Source: a virus. Taken from it: 64,000 bases of DNA. Where the stretch lies: the IMG/VR virus record IMGVR_UViG_3300027759_000045, positions 124,001 to 188,000 of that record; one strand, 5' to 3'. Shown here one piece after another: positions 54,201-61,892 of the stretch. The notes under the pieces are model-generated. The model had not been told where the DNA came from and did no database searches. It saw nothing but the letters and a program-made list of their open reading frames with translations. Numbering within the stretch: position 1 is the first letter of the stretch; each line of letters starts with the position of its first letter. The position numbers were made by a program, and so were the translations under genes.

Positions 54201-54731
54201 AGTTCTGTTGCCAGGACGGCCTGTGCGTTGTGTGTTGACCAATGCGGCATTTAAGATAGCAGTAAATTGTTCTTGCCAGTCAAAGTTAGTTGGGTCGGCC
54301 CAGTTAACAGTGATATTGCTCAGGTTAATGCCGTTGTAGTCCACAATGTTTTCTGTGGTTTGAATTGAAAATACTTTAAGGTATCCAGATGCTTCTGTGT
54401 TACGCTTGGGAGTGTAGCTGACCAAATTGGCAAGTTTAACCACACTGTCACGACGTTCAGCAGTGTCTAAATAATTTTCACGTGTGTTGAGATCAGTACG
54501 GAAGGCCAGTGCTTGACCCATAAACGCCATCACATCTAGTAGAGCAATAAATTCACTTGACTCAATGTAATCGTTGAATGTTTCTGGATAGTACAGTCGT
54601 ATGTAGTCAACAAAACTCTTGCGAAGAGTTTCAAAGTCATAACTTTGGAAGTTGGCTTCTTGGTAGGTTTGATAGATTCTTTTCCAATCCTCAACACCAA
54701 ATACCGCAGTTTGTCTAGTAGTTTTTGCCAT
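51297..54731 (-). CDS. baseplate wedge protein gp6-like (1144 aa)
   Basis: Homologue of T4 gp6, the core wedge protein that forms the iris-like ring of the baseplate. The N-terminus EDWKRIYQTYQEANFQSYDFETLRKSFVDYIRLYYPETFNDYIESSEFIALLDVMAFMGQALAFRTDLNTRENYLDTAE (seen at about residues 15-93) is a very clear match to gp6 of cyanophage and marine T4-like phages. At 1144 residues it is longer than T4 gp6, as usual in the marine group. It overlaps the giant gene's start by one base (TAATG), so both are co-translated, and has its own late promoter (CATAAATA). Confidence 0.93.
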   Translation of the reverse strand: MAKTTRQTAVFGVEDWKRIYQTYQEANFQSYDFETLRKSFVDYIRLYYPETFNDYIESSEFIALLDVMAFMGQALAFRTDLNTRENYLDTAERRDSVVKLANLVSYTPKRNTEASGYLKVFSIQTTENIVDYNGINLSNITVNWADPTNFDWQEQFTAILNAALVNTQRTGRPGNRTTINGIRTDEYTINLLPGFLPVIPYSSVVDGVNMPFEAVSATASGRGYVYEPSPRPNGQFNVLFRNDQLGFASANTGFFFLFKQGVLQNQDFNLPERISNRAVNINIEGVNNTDRWLYQLDNVGNISREWEFVESVYTAAAEQLTTLRSIYSVTSRANDQITMNFGDGVFSEIPVGTFRAYVRASNGLQYIINPEEMQNVLLSISYVSRTGQLETLTMTCGITEPVSNALARETIDDIKQRAPARYYTQNRMVNGEDYNNFPFTQYNSIIKSKALNRASIGTSRYLDLVDNTGKYSSTNTFSSDGALYEYNALPTFLFTWLTTNEIGDVLTNQVEVNLANSPAKQFYYANFPRLSLLPLAVTWNESTTLANETTGYFKNSAGNPVPVGQYASNNMQYVQTGSLIKFVPPSGYYFDANNTLVLGTPTRADEKLIIWASAMAIYNDGTNQGLGNFSNGVGPVVLNNFVPTGAVCSQVIPLFVTDLGTDVRNSAAAQIELYRNFGLGYNNLTKTWYLITANNLAIDATWSQTYEGDTTGANLDASWFLQFITDGESYTVTSRALNYYFGSVLQTRFFFYGDEQIYDSRTGTTIRDFVKVLKTNSRPDSNLPLESDVSMRIIDQPVQPDGYVDDYQVLVSWQDNDADGVPDDPDFFDTIVAPTVNPTTKNVFFQQIVDFNNLQRYVLVEPGVINSQYATQSDIEVVKSQYIVGQVFYAYGVYDTTTLSYTTSPAFYILSLTATGTTELVTTRDYITRVGRQDLFFQYRHNSSLTNRIDPGSTNIIDVYVVTQAYYTAYRNYIVDSTGTVPEPEPPSLDTLTTEYAGLQDYKMISDNMIINSVDFKPLFGLKAAPELRATIKVIRASGSTASVSEIKSLVVSFINSYFAIENWNFGDTFYFSELSGYLHQNIGDVVSSVVLVPISPQKSFGDLYEIRSAPNQIFVNAATVADIQVIEALTSTNLRTAPGSGVI

Positions 54732-54750
54732 AATAATCCATCTTGTAGAT

Positions 54751-54758
54751 TATTTATG
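54751..54758 (-). promoter_or_regulatory. T4-type late promoter CATAAATA (gp6-like gene)
   Basis: CATAAATA on the minus strand, 19 bases before the gp6-like ATG at 54731, in the 53-base gap after the gp25-like gene. The spacing equals that of the consensus copy at 35931. The T4 late sites often carry variation at the first base. Confidence 0.65.
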
Positions 54759-54784
54759 GCGAAAATAAACCACCCAGTTTATGT

Positions 54785-55159
54785 TTAGACGTAGCCTGCA
54801 GTTTGATTTTGCTGATCAAAAAACAGTGATAAGAACTGTGTTGTTTGTCCCGGCACTGTGTTTACTGCAAGTTGTATGAGTATACCGTTGTCTTGTGGAA
54901 ATAGTTCAGCAGATTCAATATAGATTCTTGGGTCTAGGCCAGCCACACGTTGTATTTCTGCCAGTATTGCTCGTTCAGTGTCTTGTGTTTGATTTTCAAA
55001 CAGATAACTCCAAATCACTGTGCCGTATCCCGGACGGCCAACCAATTGCCCTTGCTGTATATTAAATGCATTCAACAAGTCGCGCTTGATCAATTCAAAG
55101 TCCACAAGTGTAAACTTCTTTGGCTGGTTGATTGTGTTGAATCCTACAAATGTTGTCAT
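54785..55159 (-). CDS. baseplate wedge protein gp25-like (124 aa)
   Basis: Member of the GpW/gp25 family (lysozyme-like fold, no catalysis), a wedge component that contacts gp6 and the sheath. Seen: DFELIKRDLLNAFNIQQGQLVGRPGYGTVIWSYLFE (about 20-55) with the typical GxRxxxPxFG-like site here as GRPGYGT, then ILAEIQRVAGLDPRI. The 124-residue length matches T4 gp25 (132). It comes directly before the gp6-like gene, as in many contractile systems. GTAAATA at 55165-55171 lies only five bases ahead of the ATG and is a doubtful promoter. Confidence 0.92.
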   Translation of the reverse strand: MTTFVGFNTINQPKKFTLVDFELIKRDLLNAFNIQQGQLVGRPGYGTVIWSYLFENQTQDTERAILAEIQRVAGLDPRIYIESAELFPQDNGILIQLAVNTVPGQTTQFLSLFFDQQNQTAGYV

Positions 55160-55167
55160 AGTAATAT

Positions 55168-56523
55168 TTACCCTAATCTAGATTTGATTGCAGCCAATGG
55201 ATCAGGCGATTGTCCTAGTCTTAGCAGTGTGTTTGAATCTGTTCCTGTATAAGGTAATTTACCCAGTGCACCGCTTATGGCACCGCCTGCGCCGGTTACA
55301 CTGCTTAGAGCAGATGTGGCGCCGCTTATGGCACCGTTTAGTGATGCTGTTACACTTCCTAGGCCGCCGGCACCAGACGCCCTGGCCAACAATCCGCCAG
55401 CATCTAGACCACCAGACAGCAAGCCTTTAGCTTTGCTTGCGGCATCAGTCAATGCAGATGTGTCAACTGCTTGTGGGCTGAAGTCTGGCAATCCTATTTT
55501 ATCACTGCCAACTAGTTTGGCAGTGGCCGCATTTAATGTAGACCTATCAATGGTTCCTTTGAATCCTGCGGCCGGAACAATGCCGGCCACTGCGGCCGGT
55601 AATTTAGTGTCGCTGAAATTAACTGCAAACTCTCCTTGTTTGGCCAGTGAGTCCATCTGAGTTGTCAGCCCAGATGTTAATTTACTGGCAGCGCCTCCGA
55701 GTGCTCCGGCGGCACCTCCAACTGCTCCGGATAATGCGCCTGTGGCACCACCAAGTGCTCCGGATAGTGCTCCGGTGGCACCTCCAAGTGCTCCACCAAT
55801 ACCTCCAGACAATACATTGGCTACACCCGATGCACCGCCAGATAGTGCTCCAGATATTCCTGCTATTGCACCAGTGGCGCCAGATGTAGTTTTGGCCCAT
55901 TCAACTGCTGTGCCAACTCCATATTTACTGGCATTGGCCAATAGTCCACCAAGTTGCGCTGTGCCGTTATTGGCCAATGATGAAACACTGCCAAGATTGC
56001 TGGTGATACCACCAAGTGCTCCAGATAATGCCCCAGTGGCACCTCCAACTGCTCCGGACAATGCGCTGGTGGCACCGCCAAGTGCTCCGGACAATGCTCC
56101 AGTGGCACTGCCGAGTGCTCCAGACAATGCGCCGGCGGCGCCGCCCAGGCCTCCTGCCAATCCGCCCAATGCCCCAGTGGCACTGCCAAGTGCGCCCGAT
56201 AACCCACTGGTTAAACTAGATAAGCTGCCAGAAGCCAGACTGCTCAATTCTTTGGGGAGTTCTACTAGACCGGCAGTGGGCGATATTAAACTTTTTCCAG
56301 CATTTGCAGCCGCATTATATAACAGGCCGGTTGGTGCTTTTAAATCTGTGCCAGGCGTTACAATTTCTCCAGTTTTGACCAAGGTGTCAAAACTAGATTT
56401 CATTAGGCCAAACTGTATTTTATCCTGCAGTGGAGGATTTTTTAACAGGTCGGTTACTGCAGACACTCCATCTTTGCCGGTCCATACACTGGGACTTTTT
56501 AATACATCAGTTAATCCAATCAT
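55168..56523 (-). CDS. Gly/Ala-repeat structural protein (451 aa)
   Basis: Residues 1-50 (DVLKSPSVWTGKDGVSAVTDLLKNPPLQDKIQFGLM) form a conserved-looking helical domain. Two arrays of 11-residue repeats ([GA]ALSGALGGATG) follow at about 101-178 and 236-281, separated by LGGLLANASKYGVGTAVEWAK, which seems to be a piece of the conserved core. The C-terminal 170 residues are ordinary. The phrases VWTGKDGV and KYGVG..EW I recall from phage baseplate/tail proteins of one longer chain, of which the preceding 176-residue gene would be the front part. Expected to be secreted only as part of the virion; no signal peptide. Function unknown. Confidence 0.7.
   Translation of the reverse strand: MIGLTDVLKSPSVWTGKDGVSAVTDLLKNPPLQDKIQFGLMKSSFDTLVKTGEIVTPGTDLKAPTGLLYNAAANAGKSLISPTAGLVELPKELSSLASGSLSSLTSGLSGALGSATGALGGLAGGLGGAAGALSGALGSATGALSGALGGATSALSGAVGGATGALSGALGGITSNLGSVSSLANNGTAQLGGLLANASKYGVGTAVEWAKTTSGATGAIAGISGALSGGASGVANVLSGGIGGALGGATGALSGALGGATGALSGAVGGAAGALGGAASKLTSGLTTQMDSLAKQGEFAVNFSDTKLPAAVAGIVPAAGFKGTIDRSTLNAATAKLVGSDKIGLPDFSPQAVDTSALTDAASKAKGLLSGGLDAGGLLARASGAGGLGSVTASLNGAISGATSALSSVTGAGGAISGALGKLPYTGTDSNTLLRLGQSPDPLAAIKSRLG
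55681..56223 (-). repeat. two blocks of 33-base Gly/Ala coding repeats
   Basis: Blocks at 55990-56223 and 55681-55818 code runs of the 11-residue unit ALSGALGGATG with small changes (S/G, L/V, G/S). The bases repeat too (GGTGCCAC, GGAGCACTTGG types), so slippage or recombination could change copy number. These blocks also leave a long open frame on the plus strand, which is not a gene. Confidence 0.8.
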
Positions 56524-57050
56524 TGTGCTTGTCCTAAAAATCTAGCAGTGGTGCCGCATTTTAAATATCCAGCATCTTCCAGCTGTTGTGAACTCAGTCC
56601 ATATTTGCCAACACCCAGTTCATCAGTCACAACGTCGGCAGGTTGGCACACACTGGCCGCAACAGCGGCCATAACGGCCTGCACTTGCGATGTTGATAGT
56701 GGACCGATGCCTTCTGTCACAGTTGATTGACCCACATAGTCTGCCACTGTGATACCATTGTTGATGGGTACATTGGCCAGAACAGGCAACGAAGATATTA
56801 TGCCGCTGTTATAAATTGCCAGTAACGGTGTATCTGGAACACCTGCTGTGCCACGATCAAGACGAGATTGAGTGAATTGAATTGTTGTGTTTTCTCGAGA
56901 CTGTAATTGATCTCCTGATCTTAGCCCAACAAATGCGCCAGCGGCCAACTGTTGAAGATATATTTTCTCTGCTTGCACTAATGTAGAACCTGCAGGGCCG
57001 TCAAGTGTGACGAATTGTCCGTTTGGCAATGCAAATGTAAACTTAACCAT
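56520..57050 (-). CDS. tail/baseplate-region protein (176 aa), possible front half of the 451-aa protein
   Basis: The N-terminus MVKFTFALPNGQFVTLDGPAGSTLVQAEKIYLQQLAAGAFVGL is a phrase known to me from proteins next to gp5 in T4-like marine phages. The end, GVGKYGLSSQQLEDAGYLKCGT, resembles the KYGxxxxQLExxGxxKxGT element of cell-wall-associated phage tail proteins. The stop overlaps the next ATG (ATGA), in a different frame, and in that gene the text goes on with DVLKSPSVWTGKDGV, which fits as the continuation of one ancestral protein. Overlaps the spike gene by eight bases. Exact role unknown. Confidence 0.7.
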   Translation of the reverse strand: MVKFTFALPNGQFVTLDGPAGSTLVQAEKIYLQQLAAGAFVGLRSGDQLQSRENTTIQFTQSRLDRGTAGVPDTPLLAIYNSGIISSLPVLANVPINNGITVADYVGQSTVTEGIGPLSTSQVQAVMAAVAASVCQPADVVTDELGVGKYGLSSQQLEDAGYLKCGTTARFLGQAQ

Positions 57051-58572
57051 TTGAACTACCTGTTACTGTTCCGCTCCAACCTGACGGCAATGGCGGAGTA
57101 TTGGGCGGAGTAGTTGGTTGCCCTTCTTCCATGGCCACTTCAACTTCTACACCTTGATTATGGAATGGCCATGGTTCGTGTGTGGGAGCTCGTGTCACAA
57201 TACTTTCCAATCCTGTAGCAGAAATCTGCCAACCTGTGGCATTGTTAAACTCAGTGTCGGGCATTATGCGTTTTTCTAGTTTGACAGGAGGTTCTACATT
57301 TTCAGCAGATCCGCCGTTGAGATCAATTCCTCCAGCTCGTAATACCATTGCACCACCTGCGTTCCATGATCCGTTGTTGCTGACCATTGCAAGACTGCCG
57401 TCGGCACGTACACCAATGCGGGCTTTGCTGTAAAGAGTCATTTCAGTGTTGCTGGCCAGGGTTATTGTTCTTTCACTTTCTAGCGTTGTGCCGGTCATGC
57501 TTTTCATATTGATTGTGCCGCCAGCAAACATGTTGATATCTTTGTCTGCATGTAGATTAATTGTGCCTTGTGTGCGAACATTAACTGAGTTTGTGGCGTA
57601 CACATCAATTGTGCCTTCTTGTCCAAATTCTAACCAGGCTTGGCCATTGGCATGAATGATGTAGAAAAAGTTGCCGTCGTCACTCATGGTGATTTGATGT
57701 CCGCCAGCAGTGCGAATTCGCACTAGTTGATCGTCACCTTCTAAATTGCCGTCATCCAGCACAATGCTGTGACCACCTTTGCGTCCAATCACAGTGACGT
57801 CTGCCGCACTGATTGACCCAGCGGCAATGCGTTTTTTAATGTCAGATTCAGTTATACCGCCTTGGTATACTGCACGTCCCGGAGTGCTTACTCCAAACAC
57901 AGCACTGGGACTTTCTCGCTGACTGGTTGATCCTATCGGTCCACGTTGTGTATCGCCCAGTGTGCCTTGCTGGAACATTTCTGCAGCCAGAAAACTGTGT
58001 ACTGGCTTTGGCTGGTTAAAGAACTGTGGGTTATCATCAATTTTAGAATTGTTTGGATTGATTTCGGTCACTGGCAACACTGTGGCGCCATTGTAATAGC
58101 TTTTTTGATCACTGTTTTGCAAGTCAAACGCCTTGCTGGATCCGATTGCAGGAACCATGTGCGTTATGCCTGCGTTTGGAATGCAACCTATGTAGTATCC
58201 AAAGTTGGGATCACCGCCGGCAAATACACACAGCACACTTACTCCAATGTCCGGAGGAGTAAACCACATGCCGTAACTTTGTGGATTACCATCAAGGTAT
58301 CCGCCCACACTAGTGGTGTCGCCTTTCTTGCCAGGGCTTGGTGGAGTTGATCCATAAAATCCCGGGGCATAACCAACTGTGCGCCATAATGTTTTATTCT
58401 CAGGGTCTCCTCCACCAAATTGCTCAATGTAAACTTGTAGTCGCCCTTGTCTGGTAGGGTCAACATTATTTTTTACCACTCCAACAAATGGTCCAAACTG
58501 CGAAGGTATGCCGCCGCGGTCAAGTTTATAATTGGGCGCAACGCCTTTGGTTCTAATAATATTATCTGCCAT
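57043..58572 (-). CDS. gp5-like baseplate hub/spike protein without lysozyme domain (509 aa)
   Basis: Central spike protein. Residues about 25-135 form the gp5 N-terminal OB-fold: FVGVVKNNVDPTRQGRLQVYI, LWRTVGYAPGFYGSTP and WFTPPDIGVSVLCVFAGGDPNFGYYIGCIP. About 180-240 contains the conserved GPIGSTSQRESPSAVFGVSTPGR. From about 255 the chain is a beta-helix spike with repeats such as GHSIVLDDG, VRIRTAGGHQITMSDDG, INLHADKDINMFAGGTINM. T4 gp5 has a lysozyme domain between OB-fold and helix; none is present, as usual in cyanophage-type gp5. The likely job is membrane puncture. Overlaps neighbours by 1 and 8 bases. Confidence 0.9.
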   Translation of the reverse strand: MADNIIRTKGVAPNYKLDRGGIPSQFGPFVGVVKNNVDPTRQGRLQVYIEQFGGGDPENKTLWRTVGYAPGFYGSTPPSPGKKGDTTSVGGYLDGNPQSYGMWFTPPDIGVSVLCVFAGGDPNFGYYIGCIPNAGITHMVPAIGSSKAFDLQNSDQKSYYNGATVLPVTEINPNNSKIDDNPQFFNQPKPVHSFLAAEMFQQGTLGDTQRGPIGSTSQRESPSAVFGVSTPGRAVYQGGITESDIKKRIAAGSISAADVTVIGRKGGHSIVLDDGNLEGDDQLVRIRTAGGHQITMSDDGNFFYIIHANGQAWLEFGQEGTIDVYATNSVNVRTQGTINLHADKDINMFAGGTINMKSMTGTTLESERTITLASNTEMTLYSKARIGVRADGSLAMVSNNGSWNAGGAMVLRAGGIDLNGGSAENVEPPVKLEKRIMPDTEFNNATGWQISATGLESIVTRAPTHEPWPFHNQGVEVEVAMEEGQPTTPPNTPPLPSGWSGTVTGSSNG

Positions 58573-60140
58573 TATGTTTCTCTGTTGATTTTTTGTACTG
58601 GTGTTGTTGATGTGGTGTTGGCCGCATTTGCATTGGTTTGAGCTGCTCTGGCAGCATTGGCCTGTGCGGCACGCTCACGCAAACTACCAGGCCTAATGTT
58701 AGGATTGCCTAGTTGCGTTCCTTGTGCCAGTATTGGATTTCCTGTGGCTGCTCCACCGCCGGTGTTGCTAAATGGCGGAGGAGGAGGCAATGCAGGTGGG
58801 CGCACAGCTGGGGGTGGCGGTGGGGTAGCATCGGCTCGTTCTACTGTGGCGGCCGCTGTGGCGATTTTGGCGGGAGCATCTGGAATTAACACATCAACTT
58901 GCACCCCTTTGATGTCCTGTTCAAATTTGCCTTTGCTAAATTTGCTAGTAACTTCTGTTGCCACGTATGTATAGATGGCCTGAGGTGCACCAGAAACATT
59001 TGGATTTGCCAGCCCAGTTCCTGTTAAGTCATAATCTACACCAGGACTCCATTGTAGGTCAAAAATAATTTGCTGTGCATCAAAATTAATTGAGCCGTCA
59101 GCATTAAACGGATTAAAATTATAGTTCAATGAACTGATACCAGTGGCCGCTTCTCCTTGCTGTAGCCAGGCTGGATCGCCAACAATGGTCAACTCACATT
59201 TGGCAATATCAGTTGGGCTATACAAATAGTCGGCAGCAGATGCACCTATTGAATTTGTCAGTCCTTCGGCACCTTGACTGCTACTGCCAGCCACTGCGGC
59301 CTGGTATTCACGTCCGGGTGTGTTTCTATTATTTTTTGTGTTGGAATCAGTGAGAATTTTTGGATTGTTGAATGTGTTTTTATATAAACTATTGAACTTT
59401 TGTTCGAATCTTAGAACTGATGTGTTTTGCCCAGTGAACCAATACTTGTAACTTTTGTGGCGTCCACGTATTTTACTCTCTGGAAAATATTCACTTTGCA
59501 TACTGTTTATAGGATATGCAGAAATTACATACTTGATATTATACGCATCATCTCCACGTTTTTCGTCAAAGGCAATAGGTGTAGTTTCTACAGAAATTTT
59601 ATACCACATTAAATTACCCAGGGGTTTTTGTGGTTTTGTCTCTTGAGAGACTTCATCAACAATATAAGCAGCCTGATCAGCAATGTATGTGCTGTTTTTT
59701 AATATTTCATCTAAGACAGTTATGATTGGTTGACCAGCAGTGATTCCAAATGTTCTAACATCATAATCAGCCGAGTTGCTTTCAGGATTCACTTTGTCAG
59801 CAGGATTTTTTGCCTGTTGCATTGGAAGTTTTGCTTTGTTGGGTTTTCCGCCTTTGGTAACAAGAGCGTCACCCAGTGCTGCCGGGGCAAACTCCACACT
59901 GTAAATGTTTGCCACTTTAAACACGCCTTCTTTTACTAAATCTGCTTCGGTCTTATTCAAAAATTCCATCAACCCAACTGCAATATTTTTCTTTACACTG
60001 GGGGCTGCATTGGCCTTGGGTGGTGCAGCCGCAGGTGCCGCTGGTGCGGCAGCCGCACTATCGTTAATGGATCGTACGCCAGGTTCCGCACTGCCGTCGT
60101 CGCCTACGTAATTTCCAAGGGTGTCGTATATTCCTGCCAT
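58572..60140 (-). CDS. baseplate hub-like structural protein (522 aa)
   Basis: A 522-residue virion protein next to the spike gene. After an Ala/Pro-rich leader it has VKKNIAVGLMEFLNKTEADLVKEGVFKVANIYSVEFAPAALGDALV, a phrase I associate with marine T4-like hub-region proteins, then WYKISVETTPIAFDEKRGDDAYNIKYVISAYPINSMQSEYFP and FEQKFNSLYKNTF. The C-terminal 90 residues are Pro/Ala/Asn-rich and probably disordered. The position (between gp53-like and gp5-like genes) suits the gp27-type hub ring. A clear AAGGAAAA ribosome site precedes the ATG. Assignment as hub is from context. Confidence 0.65.
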   Translation of the reverse strand: MAGIYDTLGNYVGDDGSAEPGVRSINDSAAAAPAAPAAAPPKANAAPSVKKNIAVGLMEFLNKTEADLVKEGVFKVANIYSVEFAPAALGDALVTKGGKPNKAKLPMQQAKNPADKVNPESNSADYDVRTFGITAGQPIITVLDEILKNSTYIADQAAYIVDEVSQETKPQKPLGNLMWYKISVETTPIAFDEKRGDDAYNIKYVISAYPINSMQSEYFPESKIRGRHKSYKYWFTGQNTSVLRFEQKFNSLYKNTFNNPKILTDSNTKNNRNTPGREYQAAVAGSSSQGAEGLTNSIGASAADYLYSPTDIAKCELTIVGDPAWLQQGEAATGISSLNYNFNPFNADGSINFDAQQIIFDLQWSPGVDYDLTGTGLANPNVSGAPQAIYTYVATEVTSKFSKGKFEQDIKGVQVDVLIPDAPAKIATAAATVERADATPPPPPAVRPPALPPPPPFSNTGGGAATGNPILAQGTQLGNPNIRPGSLRERAAQANAARAAQTNANAANTTSTTPVQKINRET

Positions 60141-60149
60141 ATGTTTTCC

Positions 60150-61589
60150 TTAAAAATTCCCGGGGGCAAATGACATGCCGCTGTCATTTACTAGATTATA
60201 ATCTGAACCGGTAGCCATCAAGGCTGTAGGACTAACTGTATCCTTAAGAGGTGGTGCTGCCGGAGGTGTGGATGGCTTGGCTGGTGTAGGAGTGGTTGTT
60301 CTTCCATCCGCTGGCGACACCTCGGCTAGTGCAACTCCTTTGGTCAACAGGTCTTTTACAGTGCCGCCCGAAATTTGAATACTTGATTTAACCACACCTA
60401 AACTACTGCCAAGCCCGACCTGGTACGGAACTGGTTGAGCTTGTATTTGATATTCAACCAACTTGTTAGACACAGAGAACTGAATGTCTTTCAACCTAAA
60501 AGGTATAATTTTTTCTACAACAGCACTTTTATTATCAGAGTCACTGGCCTGAACAATTTTTCCATTTTCGTCATAGCCGTAAAAGCGTATGACCAATGCA
60601 AAGTATGCTGATATGGGCTTGATGCTGTCATTTTTGTATAGTGTTGTTACTGCTTGTGCAAGGTTATTGATAAGTGTTATACTTGCTGTTTCAGTCACTG
60701 TAAAACTCAATTCTACTGCATTGTGTGCCAGGCCACTGCCCTTGCCTGTGATTTTACTTTTTAGTACAAAATTATCAAAGTAGTAATCTAAGCCAAAGAA
60801 TGGATTTCTTCCTGCAGACTTTGAAACACCGGCCACTGCGCCACTGCTGTTCAAGTCAGGTTGTACACCTTCAACTGTGGACGGTGCACCACCACTTTGT
60901 ATCAACAGGTTGTACTGACTCACTGCTATCTTGCTGGTTTTTTGTAAGGTAGTGTATTGTTCTGGAGTCATCAAATACCAACCAATGTTGTAGGTGTAAC
61001 TGGCATACTGGTCTAACACATTGTTCCTGGGTGTAAATGTTGATTGGTTGGTCTGGGCAGCTGATATAATTTGTTTGGTGTTGGCCGCTGTGACACCATC
61101 CTCACCAGTGGCACCCACACCAGGTTCGCCACCGGGACGGCCTTCTGAATCGTTGCCGGTGTTGGCTGGCGGAACACTTTGTGTTTCTGTCAGGGTCTTT
61201 ACCGGCGGGTTGGTTCCGGTTTCGGTATTCTGTGCCAAGGTGGCAGCTTCGGTAGTGGTCAATCGACCTGTGCTGGCCGGAGCCGGTGCAGGATTCTGTG
61301 TGGCACCGGCGGCGCTGTTAGCAACATCTGCGGCTGCTGACTGTGCAGGGGGTTCATCAGGAATGGCCGCTATCTGTGCTTGAACATCAGTTGCTCGTTG
61401 TTCTAATGTGGCTATTCTCTCTTGGGTTCTTGCTATAGTTGCTTCTTGCGATGTAATTAAATCAGCCAGTGCAGGATTGGCGCGACTTTCTGCCAAAAAT
61501 CCCCCAAGCCGCGTAAGTTCACCTTGCAACTTAACAATTTCTTGCTGTATCTGGGTAAGTTCAGATTGTAGCTCTGCTCTGGTTGCCAT
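60150..61589 (-). CDS. baseplate hub-region structural protein with N-terminal coiled coil (479 aa)
   Basis: Residues 1-95 are a long coiled coil (LQSELTQIQQEIVKLQGELTRLGGF, EATIARTQERIATLEQRATDVQAQIAAI). A Pro/Ala-rich linker follows to about 190, then NVLDQYASYTYNIGWYLMTPEQYTTL, AGRNPFFGLDYYFDNFVLKSKI, NAVELSFTVTETASITLINNL and FALVIRFYGYDENG. That run NVLxxYxSYTYNI ... FYxDNxxL ... LSFxVxEPxxxxLxxxL ... FxGYD is widely seen in marine T4-like virion proteins. It and the 522-residue protein look like halves of a longer chain in relatives (memory). Probably hub or hub-assembly. Confidence 0.65.
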   Translation of the reverse strand: MATRAELQSELTQIQQEIVKLQGELTRLGGFLAESRANPALADLITSQEATIARTQERIATLEQRATDVQAQIAAIPDEPPAQSAAADVANSAAGATQNPAPAPASTGRLTTTEAATLAQNTETGTNPPVKTLTETQSVPPANTGNDSEGRPGGEPGVGATGEDGVTAANTKQIISAAQTNQSTFTPRNNVLDQYASYTYNIGWYLMTPEQYTTLQKTSKIAVSQYNLLIQSGGAPSTVEGVQPDLNSSGAVAGVSKSAGRNPFFGLDYYFDNFVLKSKITGKGSGLAHNAVELSFTVTETASITLINNLAQAVTTLYKNDSIKPISAYFALVIRFYGYDENGKIVQASDSDNKSAVVEKIIPFRLKDIQFSVSNKLVEYQIQAQPVPYQVGLGSSLGVVKSSIQISGGTVKDLLTKGVALAEVSPADGRTTTPTPAKPSTPPAAPPLKDTVSPTALMATGSDYNLVNDSGMSFAPGNF

Positions 61590-61592
61590 GGT

Positions 61593-61892
61593 TTAAAATC
61601 CCAGCACTGAACGCAGTGTGCTCAACTTGGGCACGTAGATAAAAGTATCTATCACAAAATCCAACGGAGGTTTGGTCAGTGTGTTGGGATTGCGTTGATA
61701 AAACACCCACCATAGGCCTGAGTTGTCGTACAGGTCAAATGCCAACAGGTCTGGACGATACTGATAGGTCTGATTGATTGTGAATGGCAGGTCATCCGTT
61801 TGGCTGGGTATTGGTCTGTTGACCATGGTGTCCAAAAAGAACTGACTGTACCCTGTGGTATAGTACGGACTGGTTGCGTTGTAGGTTGCCAT
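61593..61892 (-). CDS. gp53-like baseplate wedge protein (99 aa)
   Basis: A 99-residue protein with YQYRPDLLAFDLYDNSGLWWVFYQRNPN (about 42-69) and PPLDFVIDTFIYVP. The motif R-x-D-x-L-A-x-x-x-Y-x-x-x-x-L-W-W-V-x-x-x-x-N is the LysM-like signature of T4 gp53-type and other phage baseplate wedge proteins; T4 gp53 is about twice as long, so this is a short form. The gene ends four bases ahead of the coiled-coil protein's start and begins with an overlap of one base with the structural gene upstream. Confidence 0.8.
   Translation of the reverse strand: MATYNATSPYYTTGYSQFFLDTMVNRPIPSQTDDLPFTINQTYQYRPDLLAFDLYDNSGLWWVFYQRNPNTLTKPPLDFVIDTFIYVPKLSTLRSVLGF

Noticed and set aside
55165-55171. GTAAATA as a late promoter of the gp25-like gene
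   Set aside because: Only five bases from the ATG and part of the upstream stop; spacing does not fit.
55742-56545. A 267-codon open frame on the plus strand, Pro/Ala-rich
   Set aside because: Mirror of the Gly/Ala repeats in the minus-strand gene; an artefact of the 33-base periodicity.
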